Notes: a model not told the origin generated them from the sequence alone. A DNA stretch of 64,000 nucleotides from Mycoplasmoidaceae bacterium (GCA_024407855.1 JAKSVQ010000004.1:1-64000); one strand, 5' to 3'; positions 22,466-32,803 are shown, counted from the first letter of the stretch. Numbers and translations are program-made.

Positions 22466-23502
22466 TACTTCATTCCAATAGCTTTATAAATTTGTTCAGT
22501 CTTGTCTTGGCAAATCTTTGTGCAATCTTTTGCGTTCTTTTCAAGAATAGGAAGCAATTTAGAATCATAAATCTTTTCTGCTTCTTTAAATTTTGCTTGT
22601 AATTTATTTAATTCATCACAAACGATTTTAATTAAATCAGTTTTGAATACACCATAGTTAGGAGCATTCTTATATGCTTTTTCAATATCAGCAAAACTCA
22701 TACCAGTTAAAGCAGCATAAATTTCCATTAGGTTGCTAATGCCTGGTTGTTTTTCTTTATCATATTTAACTTTGTTAAGACTATCAGTTTTAGCTTTTTT
22801 AATCTTATCAGCAACAACTTCTGGACTATCCATAACAAAGATAGTTCCTTTTTCATTAATATTAGATTTGGACATCTTGATAGATGGATCAAGTAAATCC
22901 ATAATTCTTGCACCAGTTTTTAAAATATATGGTTCAGGAACAACAAATAATGGTTTGCCACCATTTCTCTTGCTGTATTTCTTATTCATACGTTCAGCAA
23001 TATTTCTTGCTAATTCCATATGTTGTTTTTGATCAGCACCAACAATAACAGCATCAGCATCATATAAAAGAATATCAGCTGCCATTAGAACTGGATACAT
23101 TAATAATCCCGTAGGGATCATTTCTGTTCCATTGCCAACAGCTTTCTTAGCTTTATCTTTAAATTGTGTCATTCGATTTAGTTCACCTAAAGTTGTATGA
23201 CAAGTTAAGATATGAGCTAATTCAGTATGACTCTTAACATCTGATTGATAGAAGATTTTAACTTTGTTAAAGTCTAATCCACATGCATAATACATGCAGA
23301 TAACTTCTTTTCTATTCTTAGCTAATAGTTCAGGATCAAATGTGTTTGTTATTGCATGTAAGTCTGCAACAAAAACATACATGTCAAACATGTCTGATGT
23401 TTGTACATATGGTTTGATTGCTCCTAAATAATTACCTAAAGTAATTCTGTTAGATGGTTGAATACCACTTAACATGATTGGTTTGTGATTTGTATTTTTC
23501 AT
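22465..23502 (-). CDS. trpS: tryptophanyl-tRNA synthetase
   Basis: TrpRS charges tRNA(Trp); in this organism tryptophan is read from UGA as well as UGG. The 345-aa length is typical. The HIGH-type motif is TLGNYLGA (preceded by GIQPSNR), and the KMSKS loop is IKMSKSN. No internal TGA occurs in this gene. It overlaps the downstream phosphatase gene by 1 nt. Confidence 0.97.
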   Translation of the reverse strand: MKNTNHKPIMLSGIQPSNRITLGNYLGAIKPYVQTSDMFDMYVFVADLHAITNTFDPELLAKNRKEVICMYYACGLDFNKVKIFYQSDVKSHTELAHILTCHTTLGELNRMTQFKDKAKKAVGNGTEMIPTGLLMYPVLMAADILLYDADAVIVGADQKQHMELARNIAERMNKKYSKRNGGKPLFVVPEPYILKTGARIMDLLDPSIKMSKSNINEKGTIFVMDSPEVVADKIKKAKTDSLNKVKYDKEKQPGISNLMEIYAALTGMSFADIEKAYKNAPNYGVFKTDLIKIVCDELNKLQAKFKEAEKIYDSKLLPILEKNAKDCTKICQDKTEQIYKAIGMK

Positions 23503-23520
23503 ATAAATAATTATAAATAA

Positions 23521-23546
23521 AAAAATAGGAACCAGTTCCTATTTTT
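23521..23546 (-). terminator. terminator between the small lipoprotein gene and trpS
   Basis: AAAAATAGGA/TCCTATTTTT with a short loop, just downstream of the lipoprotein stop on the minus strand. Confidence 0.8.
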
Positions 23547-23548
23547 AA

Positions 23549-24061
23549 TTAGCCGCCCCATGGACCAAACATAAGTGTTAAATTATCTATATCTTCATTA
23601 GGCACAAATACCATTTTCATTACAGAATTCTTATTTAATTTGGAGCAACGTCCTAAAAAGCCTTTTTTCTCATACCCGGGAATAATGCCAAACATATATG
23701 ATTCATCTTTTTCACTTATTTCCTGTTGCGTCAGAACTTTATTTTGTTCAATGTTATCAACAAACACCGAAAAAGTTCATTGTCCAAAATCATGGAATTC
23801 TGATAAATCAATAGCGCCCATTCCAAACAATCAAGGACCGCCTGCTTTCACACCTTGACTATATTTACTTAAATCAATATTTACTTGATATGTTTTTCCT
23901 GCAATGAAACTTATTGGAGTTTCACTAATCATCATACCTTTATCACTGTCATCAATTAAATCAATCACTTCCCAATAAGAACAAGTACAACTAGAAATAG
24001 TTGCTACAATAGGAGTAAGACTGGTAACAGTTAGTATCGGTAAAAGTTTATGTAATCTCAC
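23549..24061 (-). CDS. small lipoprotein, unknown function
   Basis: A 170-aa lipoprotein starting at GTG: residues 2-25 (RLHKLLPILTVTSL...) closely match the signal peptide of the lipoprotein at 46634-47485 (KLLHKLLPAATVAS...), which fixes the start. The lipobox is TISSC. The rest has no recognised domain and ends MFGPWGG. A longer frame reaching 24139 exists but would place an implausible extension before the signal peptide. It sits between trpS and nadK, where M. genitalium, from memory, has spxA. Confidence 0.65.
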
Positions 24062-24126
24062 ATAAATATTATATATTTCATAAATACAAATTATTTTAAT
24101 AAATTTAACTATAATATTGAAGGTAT

Positions 24127-24915
24127 ATGAGTATGACAAAAAAATTCTTTATTTATTGTAATGACTCACAAAAAAGTCAAGAAGCAAAGAAAAAACTAGC
24201 AGCAGCTTTTAGAAAAGCTGGTTGTATTATTTCACCAGACGCTACAAACATTGTTGTTTTAGGCGGTGATGGTACTTTTGTTCATGCTTATAACACATAT
24301 TGCAAAAAACCAGTTAAGATGGTATTAATTAACACTGGTCTAGTTGGTTTTTATAGCATTGACTTAAACTTAGATCCAAAAGCTATTATCAAATACTTTG
24401 ATAATGATAATAACTTTTATAAACCTGATGTTGTTGCTTGTGAAACAGCCAACAAAACATATTATGCGATTAATGAAATCTTAATTGAAGGTATTAACAC
24501 AATATCAGCTGATATCTTTGTTAATAACAATCATTATGAATGATTCTGAGGTTCAGGATTATGTTTCTGTACTAAAACTGGATCAACTGGTTTAAACAAA
24601 TCATTAAAGAACGCAATCTTATTAACAAAAACAAAGATTTGAGAAATGTCTGAAGTTTCTCCTTTAGCTCATGCTAAATATCTATCAATTGGTAATGCCG
24701 TTGTCTTAGATGGTAAACATAAAGTCCAACTAAAGAACTTAAAGGCTAATGGTCAACTAATTCTAATGAATGATGGTTATGAACATGCAATTGATACAAA
24801 AACACCATTTACTTTATATCTAACAACATTAGAAGCAAAGATTGGTTTCTATAAAGAACTAAAACCATATTTAAATAAATTACAAAAAGTATTCATTATT
24901 GGAGAAAAGAAATAA
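24127..24915 (+). CDS. nadK: NAD kinase
   Basis: Phosphorylates NAD to NADP, the cell's source of NADPH. The protein is 262 aa. The diagnostic GGDGT (residues 46-50), NEILIEG and TGSTGLN motifs are present. The ATG at 24127 follows GAAGGT; another in-frame ATG lies two codons later. TGA codons near 24541 are Trp. Its stop overlaps the next gene as TAATG. Divergent from the small lipoprotein gene. Confidence 0.95.
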
Positions 24916-25271
24916 TGGGTAAGAAATTTTCTAAATTTCTTAATGTCTTGACCTTTGGTCATCTAGGAAGAAAAGCAAAAAAAGAAGCAGCTAGACAAGC
25001 GGCCGAAAAAAATAGTCAATTAACTGTTAACACCATGGAATTACCAGATGTTAATTTAGTTGTTGGTGCTTTAGGTAATATTGATAACATTGCTACTGTT
25101 TCTGCTACCATTTCCACTATTACTTTTCAAGTAAAAGATATGGATAAAGTAAATTTTGAAACCCTAAAAAAGACTATTGCAAAGGGTGTTATCAAATCTA
25201 ATGCCAATGTCACAATTTTAATTGGCGATTGTGCTAATGCATTGAAAGATGCTATTTTAAAATTAAAATAG
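24915..25271 (+). CDS. stand-alone PTS EIIB-like domain protein lacking the catalytic Cys
   Basis: A 118-aa protein. After a basic N-terminus (residues 1-38) it has the fold signature of the glucose-type phosphotransferase EIIB domain: ALGNIDNIATVSATISTITFQVKD matches the EIIB pattern GG..NI..V..C.TRLRF.VKD. The phosphorylated cysteine of CxTRLR is replaced (Ser-Ala-Thr here), so it cannot act as a phosphocarrier in the normal way. It overlaps nadK by 1 nt, as MG128-MG129 do in M. genitalium (from memory). A regulatory or structural role is inferred. Confidence 0.65.
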   Translation: MGKKFSKFLNVLTFGHLGRKAKKEAARQAAEKNSQLTVNTMELPDVNLVVGALGNIDNIATVSATISTITFQVKDMDKVNFETLKKTIAKGVIKSNANVTILIGDCANALKDAILKLK

Positions 25272-25272
25272 A

Positions 25273-25527
25273 TTATTTAATTCAACCATGAGCTTTGAAT
25301 TGATCAATCACCATTTGGTTGAACTTTTCTTGTTTTTCTGCAAATTCTAAAAACCATTCAGGCGCATTGCTTCCTGATTTTTTCTTTGTTGCAAACGCAA
25401 CAGCTTGATTTTTAGGGTTAAAGGTTTGCAGTTGTTTCATAATCTCAATCTTATCAATCAAGATTGCAACTAAATTATATTGCTCTTTAAATTGTGTTTT
25501 GTTTATTTCGAAGTATGGCTTTGCCAT
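25273..25527 (-). CDS. 84-aa protein of unknown function under a recA-type upstream element
   Basis: An 84-aa protein starting MAKPYFEINKTQFK; the ATG at 25527 is preceded by GGAGG at 7 nt spacing. One TGA near the end gives the tail HGWIK. It is charged and predicted helical, with no signal peptide or membrane segment and no recognised domain. The interest lies upstream: positions 25536-25576 carry the same element as found before recA and before the small gene at 50391. It is convergent with the EIIB-like gene, 1 nt apart. A link to recombination or competence is inference. Confidence 0.7.
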
Positions 25528-25535
25528 AATATCCT

Positions 25536-25576
25536 CCATATGTATATTTACCTAAAAGTCTAAAAATTTAGGAAAA
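25536..25576 (-). promoter_or_regulatory. shared upstream element, copy A
   Basis: The minus strand reads TTTTCCTAAATTTTTA, then 3-8 variable bases, then TTAGGTAAATATACATATGG, with the inverted half-sites CCTAA and TTAGG. Nearly identical sequences occur at 30982-31022 (recA) and 50628-50667. A further match, CGTAAGT (25620-25614), lies exactly 49 nt upstream of CTAAA, as in copy C. Confidence 0.75.
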
Positions 25577-25629
25577 TTGTAACATATGTGCCGTATCTCC
25601 ATAATTTATGCACACTTACGACAGCAAAA

Positions 25630-25650
25630 AAATCTAGCAAAGCTAGATTT
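25630..25650 (-). terminator. terminator of rny
   Basis: AAATCTAGC/GCTAGATTT with a short A/T loop, followed on the minus strand by a T-run. The rny stop codon lies in the stem. Confidence 0.75.
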
Positions 25651-26962
25651 AATTGTGAATATCAACATGATATTTATTTAATCTAACATCTTGTTTAATT
25701 GTTTTGATGATGTTATATTTAATGTTTAAGTAATGTTTCTTGCTTGGAATTGTTGGAATAAAAACAATTTTAATGTTTTTATCTTCAACTGCAACCTTGA
25801 AGGAAACAATACCACGAATCTTTTTTAACTTATTTTCAACAATTTTAATTAATTGATCAGTGTTAGCTGAAGGGACGTGTCTTGCTCCAGTTCGAGCTGC
25901 TGATCAAGCATCAGCACAACGAACTAATAGAACATAATCATCATTGCAATTAGTGCGATGGTGTTTTAAAATACCATTTACCACTTCCAGTGGTAAGTTG
26001 CATCGTTTTGCAATCTTAACTCCAGTATCAACATGGTCGTATCTTCCTTCATAATCCATGCATTTACCAATATCGTGAAAGAAACCTACTGCTTTAGCAG
26101 TTTCAGGATTTAGACCAAGTTCGGTTGCTAATTTTTCACAAATCAATGCTGTTTCATAGCAATGTTCTAAAACGTTTTGACTAAATGATCAGCGATATTT
26201 TAAACGTCCAATATAACCATAGATTTCATTGTTAGAAACAGGAATATTTAGAATACCTAAATAACTCTTACCTGTTTCGTAACATTCTTTTTCCATTAAA
26301 CGACACTCTTTTTTGTAGATGTTATCAATAGCATAAACATCAAAAGCTTCAGACTTAATTAAATGGTTAATGGTATTGATAGCAATTTGCTTTTCCAGTG
26401 GGTTAGGACAAGAGATTTCAACATATGGACTATCTTTGTCAACATTAATATTGCAATTAGTGATTTCATTAAGTTTCTTAATGCTTCGTCCCTTTTTACC
26501 AATAATTAATGGTTTGTATTTATCAGCAATTGGTAAATAATGAACTGAAGCTTCATTAATTACTTTTAAATGCAATGGTTGCATTGTATTTAATAACATT
26601 TGCTTTAGCAAATCATTCTTATGTTGATTAATTTCTTGATCAATTTTCATTAATTGTTCTTTTTTATATTGTTCAAGTTCATCATCAAGAATGACTTGCA
26701 TATCATGCAAGCTCTTATCATGATCAAGATAATCTTGATCAATTAATTTGTTTTTATATTGTTCTTGTAATTTTTTGTATCTTCGGATTTCTTTATTTAA
26801 AGGTTCCAATCGATAATCATCAATCTCATATTGAGATTGTTTTTTGTTTTTTCTTCCAATGCGCAAATAAATGATAATTCCAGCGCAGGCAACAATTATC
26901 ACACATAATACGATTGTTACAATTAATAAAGTTAAATCGGAAGAAGATAAATTGTTTGTCAT
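25649..26962 (-). CDS. rny: ribonuclease Y
   Basis: RNase Y is the membrane-anchored endonuclease that starts mRNA decay. The 437-aa protein has an N-terminal membrane helix (about residues 9-31) and a long charged coiled coil (about 38-115). A KH domain follows with PLIIGKKGRSIKKLNEITN, then an HD domain with FFHDIGKCMDYEG and HVDTG. It is shorter than the usual 520 aa, mainly in the coiled coil. TGA codons (for example near 26187) are Trp. Position beside nadK and EIIB-like genes is as in M. genitalium. Confidence 0.94.
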
Positions 26963-27061
26963 ATAGACCTACTTTCTTCTCACCATTAAATCGATAATAT
27001 TATATACATAATATATATTTTGCATTAAATATATGTAAAAAATGAGTTAATATATTTATAT

Positions 27062-27685
27062 ATGACCCGCATGCAAAAATGACAGAGTTATCGTTTGGAG
27101 ATTGATCAAACTTCAAGAATTGGTCAAACCATTCTAACTCAAGGTCTAAAGATTGATCAATACAAAAAAGAGATTGATAAAATCAATCCAGCTATTTTGC
27201 AAAATGTTCAAACCCCAGATCTAAATTTGCATAAGGGAGTTAGTGAAGTAATTGTCAGTCAAAACAAGATTCCAGCTGAAATCACAAAGATGTTTAAAGA
27301 TTTAAACAAGGCTAAAGCCCCAACTAACACAAACACTGTTTCAACTATTTTATTTAATCTAAAGAATGATTCAATTCTTGATCAAAATAAAAAAGTAAGA
27401 GAAGATTGGTTAGAATCAAACCGTGATTATGCTGACTTATCAAGATTTATTAAAGATGCAAAGTTAAACTTTGATAAAGATAAGGATGTTGAGAAGGACT
27501 TACACACTAAGTATGAAAGTTTATCGTTAAAGAAAGGTGAAGCAAAGATTGCCACTGTTGCAACATTGTCAAAAGATGGACAAAAGAATGTGGGACACCA
27601 TGTATTTGTTGTATCAGTTGCTATTGCCATCCTCTTCTTTGTGATAACTGTTGTATTATTATTTGTAAGGTGGTTTGCATATTAG
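27062..27685 (+). CDS. hypothetical protein with C-terminal membrane anchor
   Basis: A 207-aa protein starting MTRMQKWQSYRLEIDQ, where the Trp is a TGA codon. The body is hydrophilic and mostly helical; residues about 180-202 (VFVVSVAIAILFFVITVVLL) form one transmembrane helix near the C-terminus. It is thus a tail-anchored protein facing the cytoplasm. It ends 1 nt before cmk and is cotranscribed with cmk and der. From memory MG331 occupies the equivalent place in M. genitalium. Function unknown. Confidence 0.75.
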
Positions 27686-27686
27686 T

Positions 27687-28361
27687 ATGAAACAACATTT
27701 AATTCAAGTAGCAATTGATGGACCTGCTGGCAGTGGTAAAACCACTGTTGGTCAATTAGTTGCGCAAAGACTAGGTATTATTTATATGTCTACTGGAAGA
27801 ATCTTCCGTAGTTATGCTTTTGCATTAAAAGACATTGATTGTAGTAATGAAGAAGTTGTTAATAGAGAAATTAAACAATTTGAATTCAAATTTAAAGATG
27901 GTTCTTTCTTAGTTAATGGTATTGATGTCACAATTGAAATTATGAAAGATGTGCATTCAATGAATGCATCAACAATTTCTAAATACCCTTTAGTAAGAAA
28001 AAAATATGAAAAGGATTTAAAAGAAATTATCAAGACAACATCATTAGTTATGGATGGAAGAGATATTGGTACAGTAATTCTTCCTGATAGTCCATACAAA
28101 TTCTTTTTAGATGCAGAAGTAACAGAACGTACTAAAAGAAGAGCAAAAGATAATGGCATATCAGTAAATTCAAAAGAATTTGCTAAGCTATTAGAAGATA
28201 TTAAAGCTCGAGATTATCAAGATACTCACCGTAAGGTGTCTCCTTTAAAGAAGGCAAAGGATGCAACTTACATTGATTCAACAAAGATGACAAAAGAAGA
28301 AGTTGTTGATTTCATTGTTAATACTGTTAACAAGAAAAGAGATGCATTAGTTATTCATTAA
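27687..28361 (+). CDS. cmk: cytidylate kinase
   Basis: Phosphorylates CMP and dCMP to the diphosphates. The protein is 224 aa, standard for the family. The P-loop is GPAGSGKTT (residues 10-18), the NMP-binding region has [12 protein letters not shown], and [12 protein letters not shown] is the typical cytidylate-kinase motif. The lid has RAKDNG and the C-terminus [13 protein letters not shown]. The ATG at 27687 directly follows the upstream stop; an in-frame TTG at 27675 is rejected. der begins 2 nt after its stop. Confidence 0.97.
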   Translation: MKQHLIQVAIDGPAGSGKTTVGQLVAQRLGIIYMSTGRIFRSYAFALKDIDCSNEEVVNREIKQFEFKFKDGSFLVNGIDVTIEIMKDVHSMNASTISKYPLVRKKYEKDLKEIIKTTSLVMDGRDIGTVILPDSPYKFFLDAEVTERTKRRAKDNGISVNSKEFAKLLEDIKARDYQDTHRKVSPLKKAKDATYIDSTKMTKEEVVDFIVNTVNKKRDALVIH

Positions 28362-28363
28362 TT

Positions 28364-29686
28364 ATGAAAAAGGTAGCATTAGTTGGAAAACCAAATGTCG
28401 GTAAGAGTTCATTGTTCAATCGAATTCTTGGTCACAAGAAAGCGATTGTTGATGATGCTCCTGGTATCACCAGAGACCGAAACTATGCTACTGCCAATTG
28501 AGTCGGCAGAGATTTTTCATTGATTGATACTGGTGGAATCTTAAAAAGTATTGATGCCCCTTTTCAAGAAGTAATTAATCAACAAGTTAATTATGCGATT
28601 GATGAAGCAGACATCATCCTTTTTGTTGTTTCTGAAAAAGAAGGTATTAATGCTCACGATCAATACATTGCTCGTTTGCTTAAAACAAAAGCCAAAAGCA
28701 AGAAGATTATTTTAGTTGTAAATAAAGCTGAGAACTATAATCATAGTTCAGACAAAACTTTTTATAACTTAAAATTTGGAACTTTCTATCCAGTAAGTTC
28801 AACGCATGGTATTGGTATTGGTGACTTATTGGATGAGGTAGTTAAACAATTAGATAAAACTCCTGAAAGAAAAGAAGATGAGTCTTTCAAGTTTTGTATT
28901 ATTGGTCGACCAAATGTTGGTAAATCATCTCTTGTTAACACATTAATTGGACAAAATCGTGTAATTGTTAGCCCAATTGCTAACGCAACAAGAGATTCTA
29001 TTGATTGCAAATTTAAATATCATGGCAAGAGTTATACCATAATTGATACAGCCGGAATACGAAGAAAAGGCAAAATGTCTGAAAACGTTGACCGTTATTC
29101 ATATTTAAGAACACAAGAAGCTATTTCTCGTAGCAATCTAATCATTGTTATGTTAGATGGATCAGAGGAATTTAATGAACAAGACGAAGTAATTGCTGGT
29201 CTTGCTCATGCTGCTAACATTCCAACTATTATTGTTGTTAACAAATGAGACTTAGTTAAAAAAGAAAATAACACTATGTCTAAGTTTGAAAAACTTATTC
29301 GTGCTGACTTTGATTATTTAGCTTGGGCACCAATCGTCTTCATTTCAGCAAAAGACAATAAACGTGTTCATACAATCTTTGCAACAATTGAAGATATTGC
29401 TAAGAAATTAAAAACTCGTGTACAAACAAGTGCTTTAAATGAAGTAGTTGCTAAAGCACAGATTTTAAATCCACCACCTAAATTTAAGGGAAATCGAATA
29501 ACAATCCATTATGGAACACAAGTTGAATCATCAATTCCAACCTTTGTGCTATTTACAAATGATCCAAAGTATCTACACTTTAGTTATGCACGATATATTG
29601 AAAATCAAATTCGCGAAGCTTTTGGATTAGATAATGTTCCTGTCACAATTTACTATAAAGATAAGAATGCAAGAATAAGAAAATAG
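28364..29686 (+). CDS. der: ribosome biogenesis GTPase Der (EngA)
   Basis: Der is a double-GTPase needed for 50S subunit assembly. The 440-aa frame has two complete G domains: G1 GKPNVGKSS near residue 9 with DTGG, and a second GRPNVGKSS near residue 183 with [10 protein letters not shown] and NKWD (the Trp from TGA). The C-terminal KH-like domain ends [17 protein letters not shown]. It follows cmk in the usual order and is closed by a strong hairpin. Confidence 0.97.
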
Positions 29687-29706
29687 AAGGATTAAATCCT
29701 TCTATT
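29682..29706. terminator. bidirectional terminator, der / coiled-coil gene
   Basis: AATAGAAGGAT/ATCCTTCTATT with loop TAA. Both converging stop codons (der at 29684-29686, the minus gene at 29702-29704) lie in the stem. Confidence 0.8.
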
Positions 29707-29959
29707 CTTTTAAATTATTTACTTTTACTAAATTATCAATTCGTTTTTCCAATTTGTCAATTCGTTTTTCCAAATTATCAATTCGTTTTTCCAATTTATC
29801 AATTCGTTTTTCCAAATTATCAATTCGTTTTTCAATTAGATCTAGTTTATCTAAAATTATGTCAAACTTAGAATGACCTTTTCCAGTTAGTTTAAAATTA
29901 CATTGTTGGTTTAACATATTAGGATTATTCAAAATTTCAATTACTTTTTTAATTGTCAT
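29702..29959 (-). CDS. short coiled-coil repeat protein (DUF16-like)
   Basis: An 85-aa protein. Residues 1-38 form a small head; residues about 39-80 are five near-identical heptads of the pattern IEKRIDNLEKRIDKL, an ideal coiled coil. It resembles the DUF16/UPF0134 proteins of M. pneumoniae, which have a variable head and a similar heptad tail; this assignment is tentative. The repeats are also DNA repeats of 21 bp, so the length can change by slippage without frameshift. It lies between der and recA. Confidence 0.65.
   Translation of the reverse strand: MTIKKVIEILNNPNMLNQQCNFKLTGKGHSKFDIILDKLDLIEKRIDNLEKRIDKLEKRIDNLEKRIDKLEKRIDNLVKVNNLKE
29729..29833. repeat. 21-bp tandem repeats, five copies
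   Basis: On the plus strand the unit is TCAATTCGTTTTTCCAA plus four variable bases, repeated five times with alternating AATTT/AAATT spacers. It encodes the heptads of the coiled-coil protein and remains in frame. Confidence 0.85.
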
Positions 29960-29985
29960 TTCTATTATACTAATCCATTATTTAT

Positions 29986-30966
29986 CTATACAGATTTTAA
30001 TACTAACTTCGTTATTTCACCAAATAGTTTCTTATTTTTAGGATCAGTTAGGAATTTTATTGTTCCTTCTTTACCTTGTGCTAGTTTTGTTTCGCCATAA
30101 TAAAACCATGATCCTGATTTTTGAATAATGTTTGCAGCTATTGCATTTTCAATAATTTCTGCGACATTATCAAACCCTTTGTTAAAGTAGATATCAAGAT
30201 AACATGATTGCATTGGTGGTGCAACCTTATTTTTAACAACTCTTGCTAATGATCTAATACCAACAATGTTGGTACCTGTCTTTAAGGCTTCAATTCGTTT
30301 CAATTCAATTCTTAAACTTGAATAGAACTTCATTGCTCAGCCACCAGGTGTGGTTTTGTTGTCACCAAATAAAATGCCAACCTTCTCACGGATTTGATTA
30401 ATAAAAATAACAGTGGTATTGTATTTAGCCATAACGGTTTGCAAAATTCTCAAACCTTTAGACATTAATCGAGCATGAAGACCAATGTTTTGATCTTCAT
30501 ATTCACCATTAAGCTCAGCTTCAGGTACTAATGCTGCAACTGAATCAACGACAATTAAGTCAATCATTCCAGTCTTGATTAATGCTTCAACAATCGCAAA
30601 TGATTGTTCTCCTGTTTCAGGTTGAGCTAATAATAGCTTCTTGGTGTCAACGCCATTAGCAATACAATATTTACTGTCTAATGCGTGCTCAACATCAACA
30701 TAAGCGCATTTGCCACCTGAACGTTGGCAACTAGCAACAGCTTGTAAGGCTAAAGTTGTCTTACCACTGCTTTCGTTACCATATATTTCGATGATCCTAC
30801 CCTTAGGGTAGCCACCAACACCGATTGCTTTATTTAAATTAATGCTACCAGTGGAGATAACTTCACAAGCAATTGCTTTAGAGTTATCCAATGACATAAT
30901 TGAACCCTTGCCAAATTGGGTTTCGAGTTCCTTTATTGTTTGTTCAAATAATTTTTGATTCTCCAT
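29986..30966 (-). CDS. recA: recombinase RecA
   Basis: RecA forms nucleoprotein filaments for homologous recombination. The frame is 326 aa with a single TGA (30337) as Trp, in TTPGGWAMKFYSS. Walker A is GNESSGKT (residues 63-70; usual GPESSGKT), then YVDVEHALD, LIVVDSVAALVP, and FINQIREKVG. The start ATG has GGAGAG 9 nt upstream. Directly upstream is the shared element (30982-31022), which also precedes two small genes, and the 3' end of the preceding membrane-protein gene runs into it. Confidence 0.97.
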
Positions 30967-30981
30967 ATTCTCTTATTCTCT

Positions 30982-31022
30982 CCATATGTATATTTACCTA
31001 AGAAAATAAAAATTTAGGAAAA
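30982..31022 (-). promoter_or_regulatory. shared upstream element, copy B (recA)
   Basis: Minus strand TTTTCCTAAATTTTTA, TTTTC, TTAGGTAAATATACATATGG. The 36 bases CTAAA...CATATGG are identical to copy C at 50628-50667. The TAA stop of the upstream gene (31014-31016) lies in the first half-site. Likely promoter or operator of recA; no ordinary strong -10 is seen nearby. Confidence 0.75.
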
Positions 31023-31646
31023 TTTTAATAATGCATCACAAAATTGGTATGTTAACAAAAGTTGGTAATCATTCGTAAGTGTGCTTCATTTGTGGGTAAA
31101 CGCATCATTGAATGTTACAATATCTGCTTGTTTATCAATCACAGAAATTTTTTCGTTTTTTAAGCGATTTAAGATGTTTTCATAGTATGAAAGCATGTCC
31201 ATGTAATACTTGTGATGCTTTTTATTTATGTGGTTTTTTAAAGCTTGAACATCACCAATTTTGGCGTTTAATTCCTTAATTTTGGCCTGATAGTCAACAT
31301 TTAATATCTTGTTATAAGGTATTTTATTTTTGTTTGTTATCGTTGGAATAATAAGAAAGATTATTAGATAAACTAGGCTAATAGTAGCACAAGCAAAGCT
31401 TAATCCAATATAAGCTGGATCATATGCATCAGTTGTATGTCAAAGTTTTAAATCAGCAATAAAGAACGAACCAGCAATAGTTAGTAGGACAAACATTAAA
31501 CCACATAAGATAATTCACAAAATTGCATACCTTGTTGGACTAAAAACACGGTTTCTACTATATATATAGTGGGAATAGATTAATACACTAGCGACTAATC
31601 CTAAACCTAATAATAAACTTAAACCAACAATTAAAGCAATTTCCAT
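31014..31646 (-). CDS. membrane protein of unknown function (MG116 position)
   Basis: A 210-aa protein read with three TGA Trp codons. It has membrane helices at about residues 4-24, 41-66 and 83-104, then a soluble, charged C-terminal half (about 110-210) likely to be helical. It starts 1 nt after the cinA stop, in the order asnS-pgsA-cinA-this gene known (from memory) as MG113-MG116. Its last codons and stop overlap the recA upstream element. No domain is recognised. Confidence 0.75.
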
Positions 31647-31647
31647 A

Positions 31648-32136
31648 TTATCTTCGTAAATCTTTAATTAGATCCCATAAATGATTTAACACAAAAGCGA
31701 CACATTCATTAATGGTGTCAACTCGATTATTAAATTTTGAAACAAATTGATAATCATAAACTTTATCAATAAAGTTAATACATATATATGCCATACCAGA
31801 TGGTTGGCCTTCAATTGGGTTAGATGTACTAGCATTGCCTGTAACAGAGATAGCAATATCAGATTTAAAACCATTTTGGCAACCACGAGCCATTTCTCGA
31901 GCACATTCTTTTGAAACTGTGCCATAGCTTGCTATGGTTTCATCACTAACCTTAGCAAATCTCTTTTTTGCATTAGCATGATATGTTACTAATGAACCTA
32001 AAAATGAATTACTTGCATGTTCAACTAAAACAAGGTTAGCTGCTAAAGCTCCACCAGTCATTGATTCACATGTACTTATTGTTAAATGTAAATCATTTAA
32101 TTTCTTGATTATTTGTTCATTAATTTTGTTTTGCAT
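31648..32136 (-). CDS. cinA: CinA C-terminal domain protein, nicotinamide-nucleotide amidase type
   Basis: A 162-aa stand-alone CinA C-terminal (PncC-type) domain, which deamidates nicotinamide mononucleotide in bacteria where it has been tested. Family motifs are STCESMTGGALAA near residue 20, GTVSKECAREMA and SVTGNASTS. The N-terminal MoaB-like domain of full CinA is absent, as in other mycoplasmas. It overlaps pgsA by 17 nt. One TGA-free frame. Confidence 0.92.
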   Translation of the reverse strand: MQNKINEQIIKKLNDLHLTISTCESMTGGALAANLVLVEHASNSFLGSLVTYHANAKKRFAKVSDETIASYGTVSKECAREMARGCQNGFKSDIAISVTGNASTSNPIEGQPSGMAYICINFIDKVYDYQFVSKFNNRVDTINECVAFVLNHLWDLIKDLRR

Positions 32137-32803
32137 TGTTTATTGCCTTACGAATTTGTTTAAAGTAAATAATTCCTGAAACAACAGAAACAATTGTTGC
32201 TAAGTATAGCATCATGTTTTGAATTGTTCATCACATTACATTAGTTGAATCATCATATGTTCCAGCAAAGACAAAGAAGATTAGAATAATTCCAACCATT
32301 TGTAAAATGGTCTTAACTTTTCCTCATCAATTAGCAGCAACAACAATGTTTTTCTTTGCTGCTACCATTCGTTGAGCATCAACGGCAACATCACGAGCGA
32401 TCATAATTACTGGAATAGCAATTAAGCAATATCCGTGTCATGCGAAACAAATAAGAGTACTATTAATTAGTACTTTGTCAGCAATTGGATCTCATAATTT
32501 ACCAAAATCAGAAACTCAATTGAATTTTCTTGCAAGGAAACCATCAAGTCAATCAGTAATTGCTGCGACAATAAATAAAATCCCAGCAATTAACAAGTAC
32601 ATGTAAACATTGGCTTTATAGCCACCAGGCATTCAACGTGGACCAGATAATTGATAGATTAATGGATTTCACACAGTTGCATGTGGAACATAATGATTTG
32701 CAATTAAGAATACTACAACTAGTGCAGCCAAAACCATTCTAACAACAACCAAGATGTTAGGAATGTTTTGTTTACAAAAGATTTTCTTTTTACCCGTTTG
32801 CAT
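32120..32803 (-). CDS. pgsA: CDP-diacylglycerol-glycerol-3-phosphate 3-phosphatidyltransferase
   Basis: PgsA makes phosphatidylglycerol phosphate at the membrane. The 227-aa frame contains at least ten TGA Trp codons. The CDP-alcohol phosphotransferase signature D-x2-DG-x2-AR-x8-G-x3-D-x3-D is complete (DWLDGFLARKFNWVSDFGKLWDP, given as separate blocks in the family pattern). Several membrane helices surround it. The start overlaps the asnS stop as TAATG and the 3' end overlaps cinA. Confidence 0.94.

Noticed and set aside
24062..24139. Longer start for the small lipoprotein at 23549
   Set aside because: It would place about 26 residues ahead of a signal peptide that matches another lipoprotein from its first residues.
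29729..29833. CRISPR-like array
   Set aside because: Units of 21 bp lie head to tail with no unique spacers and encode coiled-coil heptads. No CRISPR array or cas gene is seen anywhere in the window.
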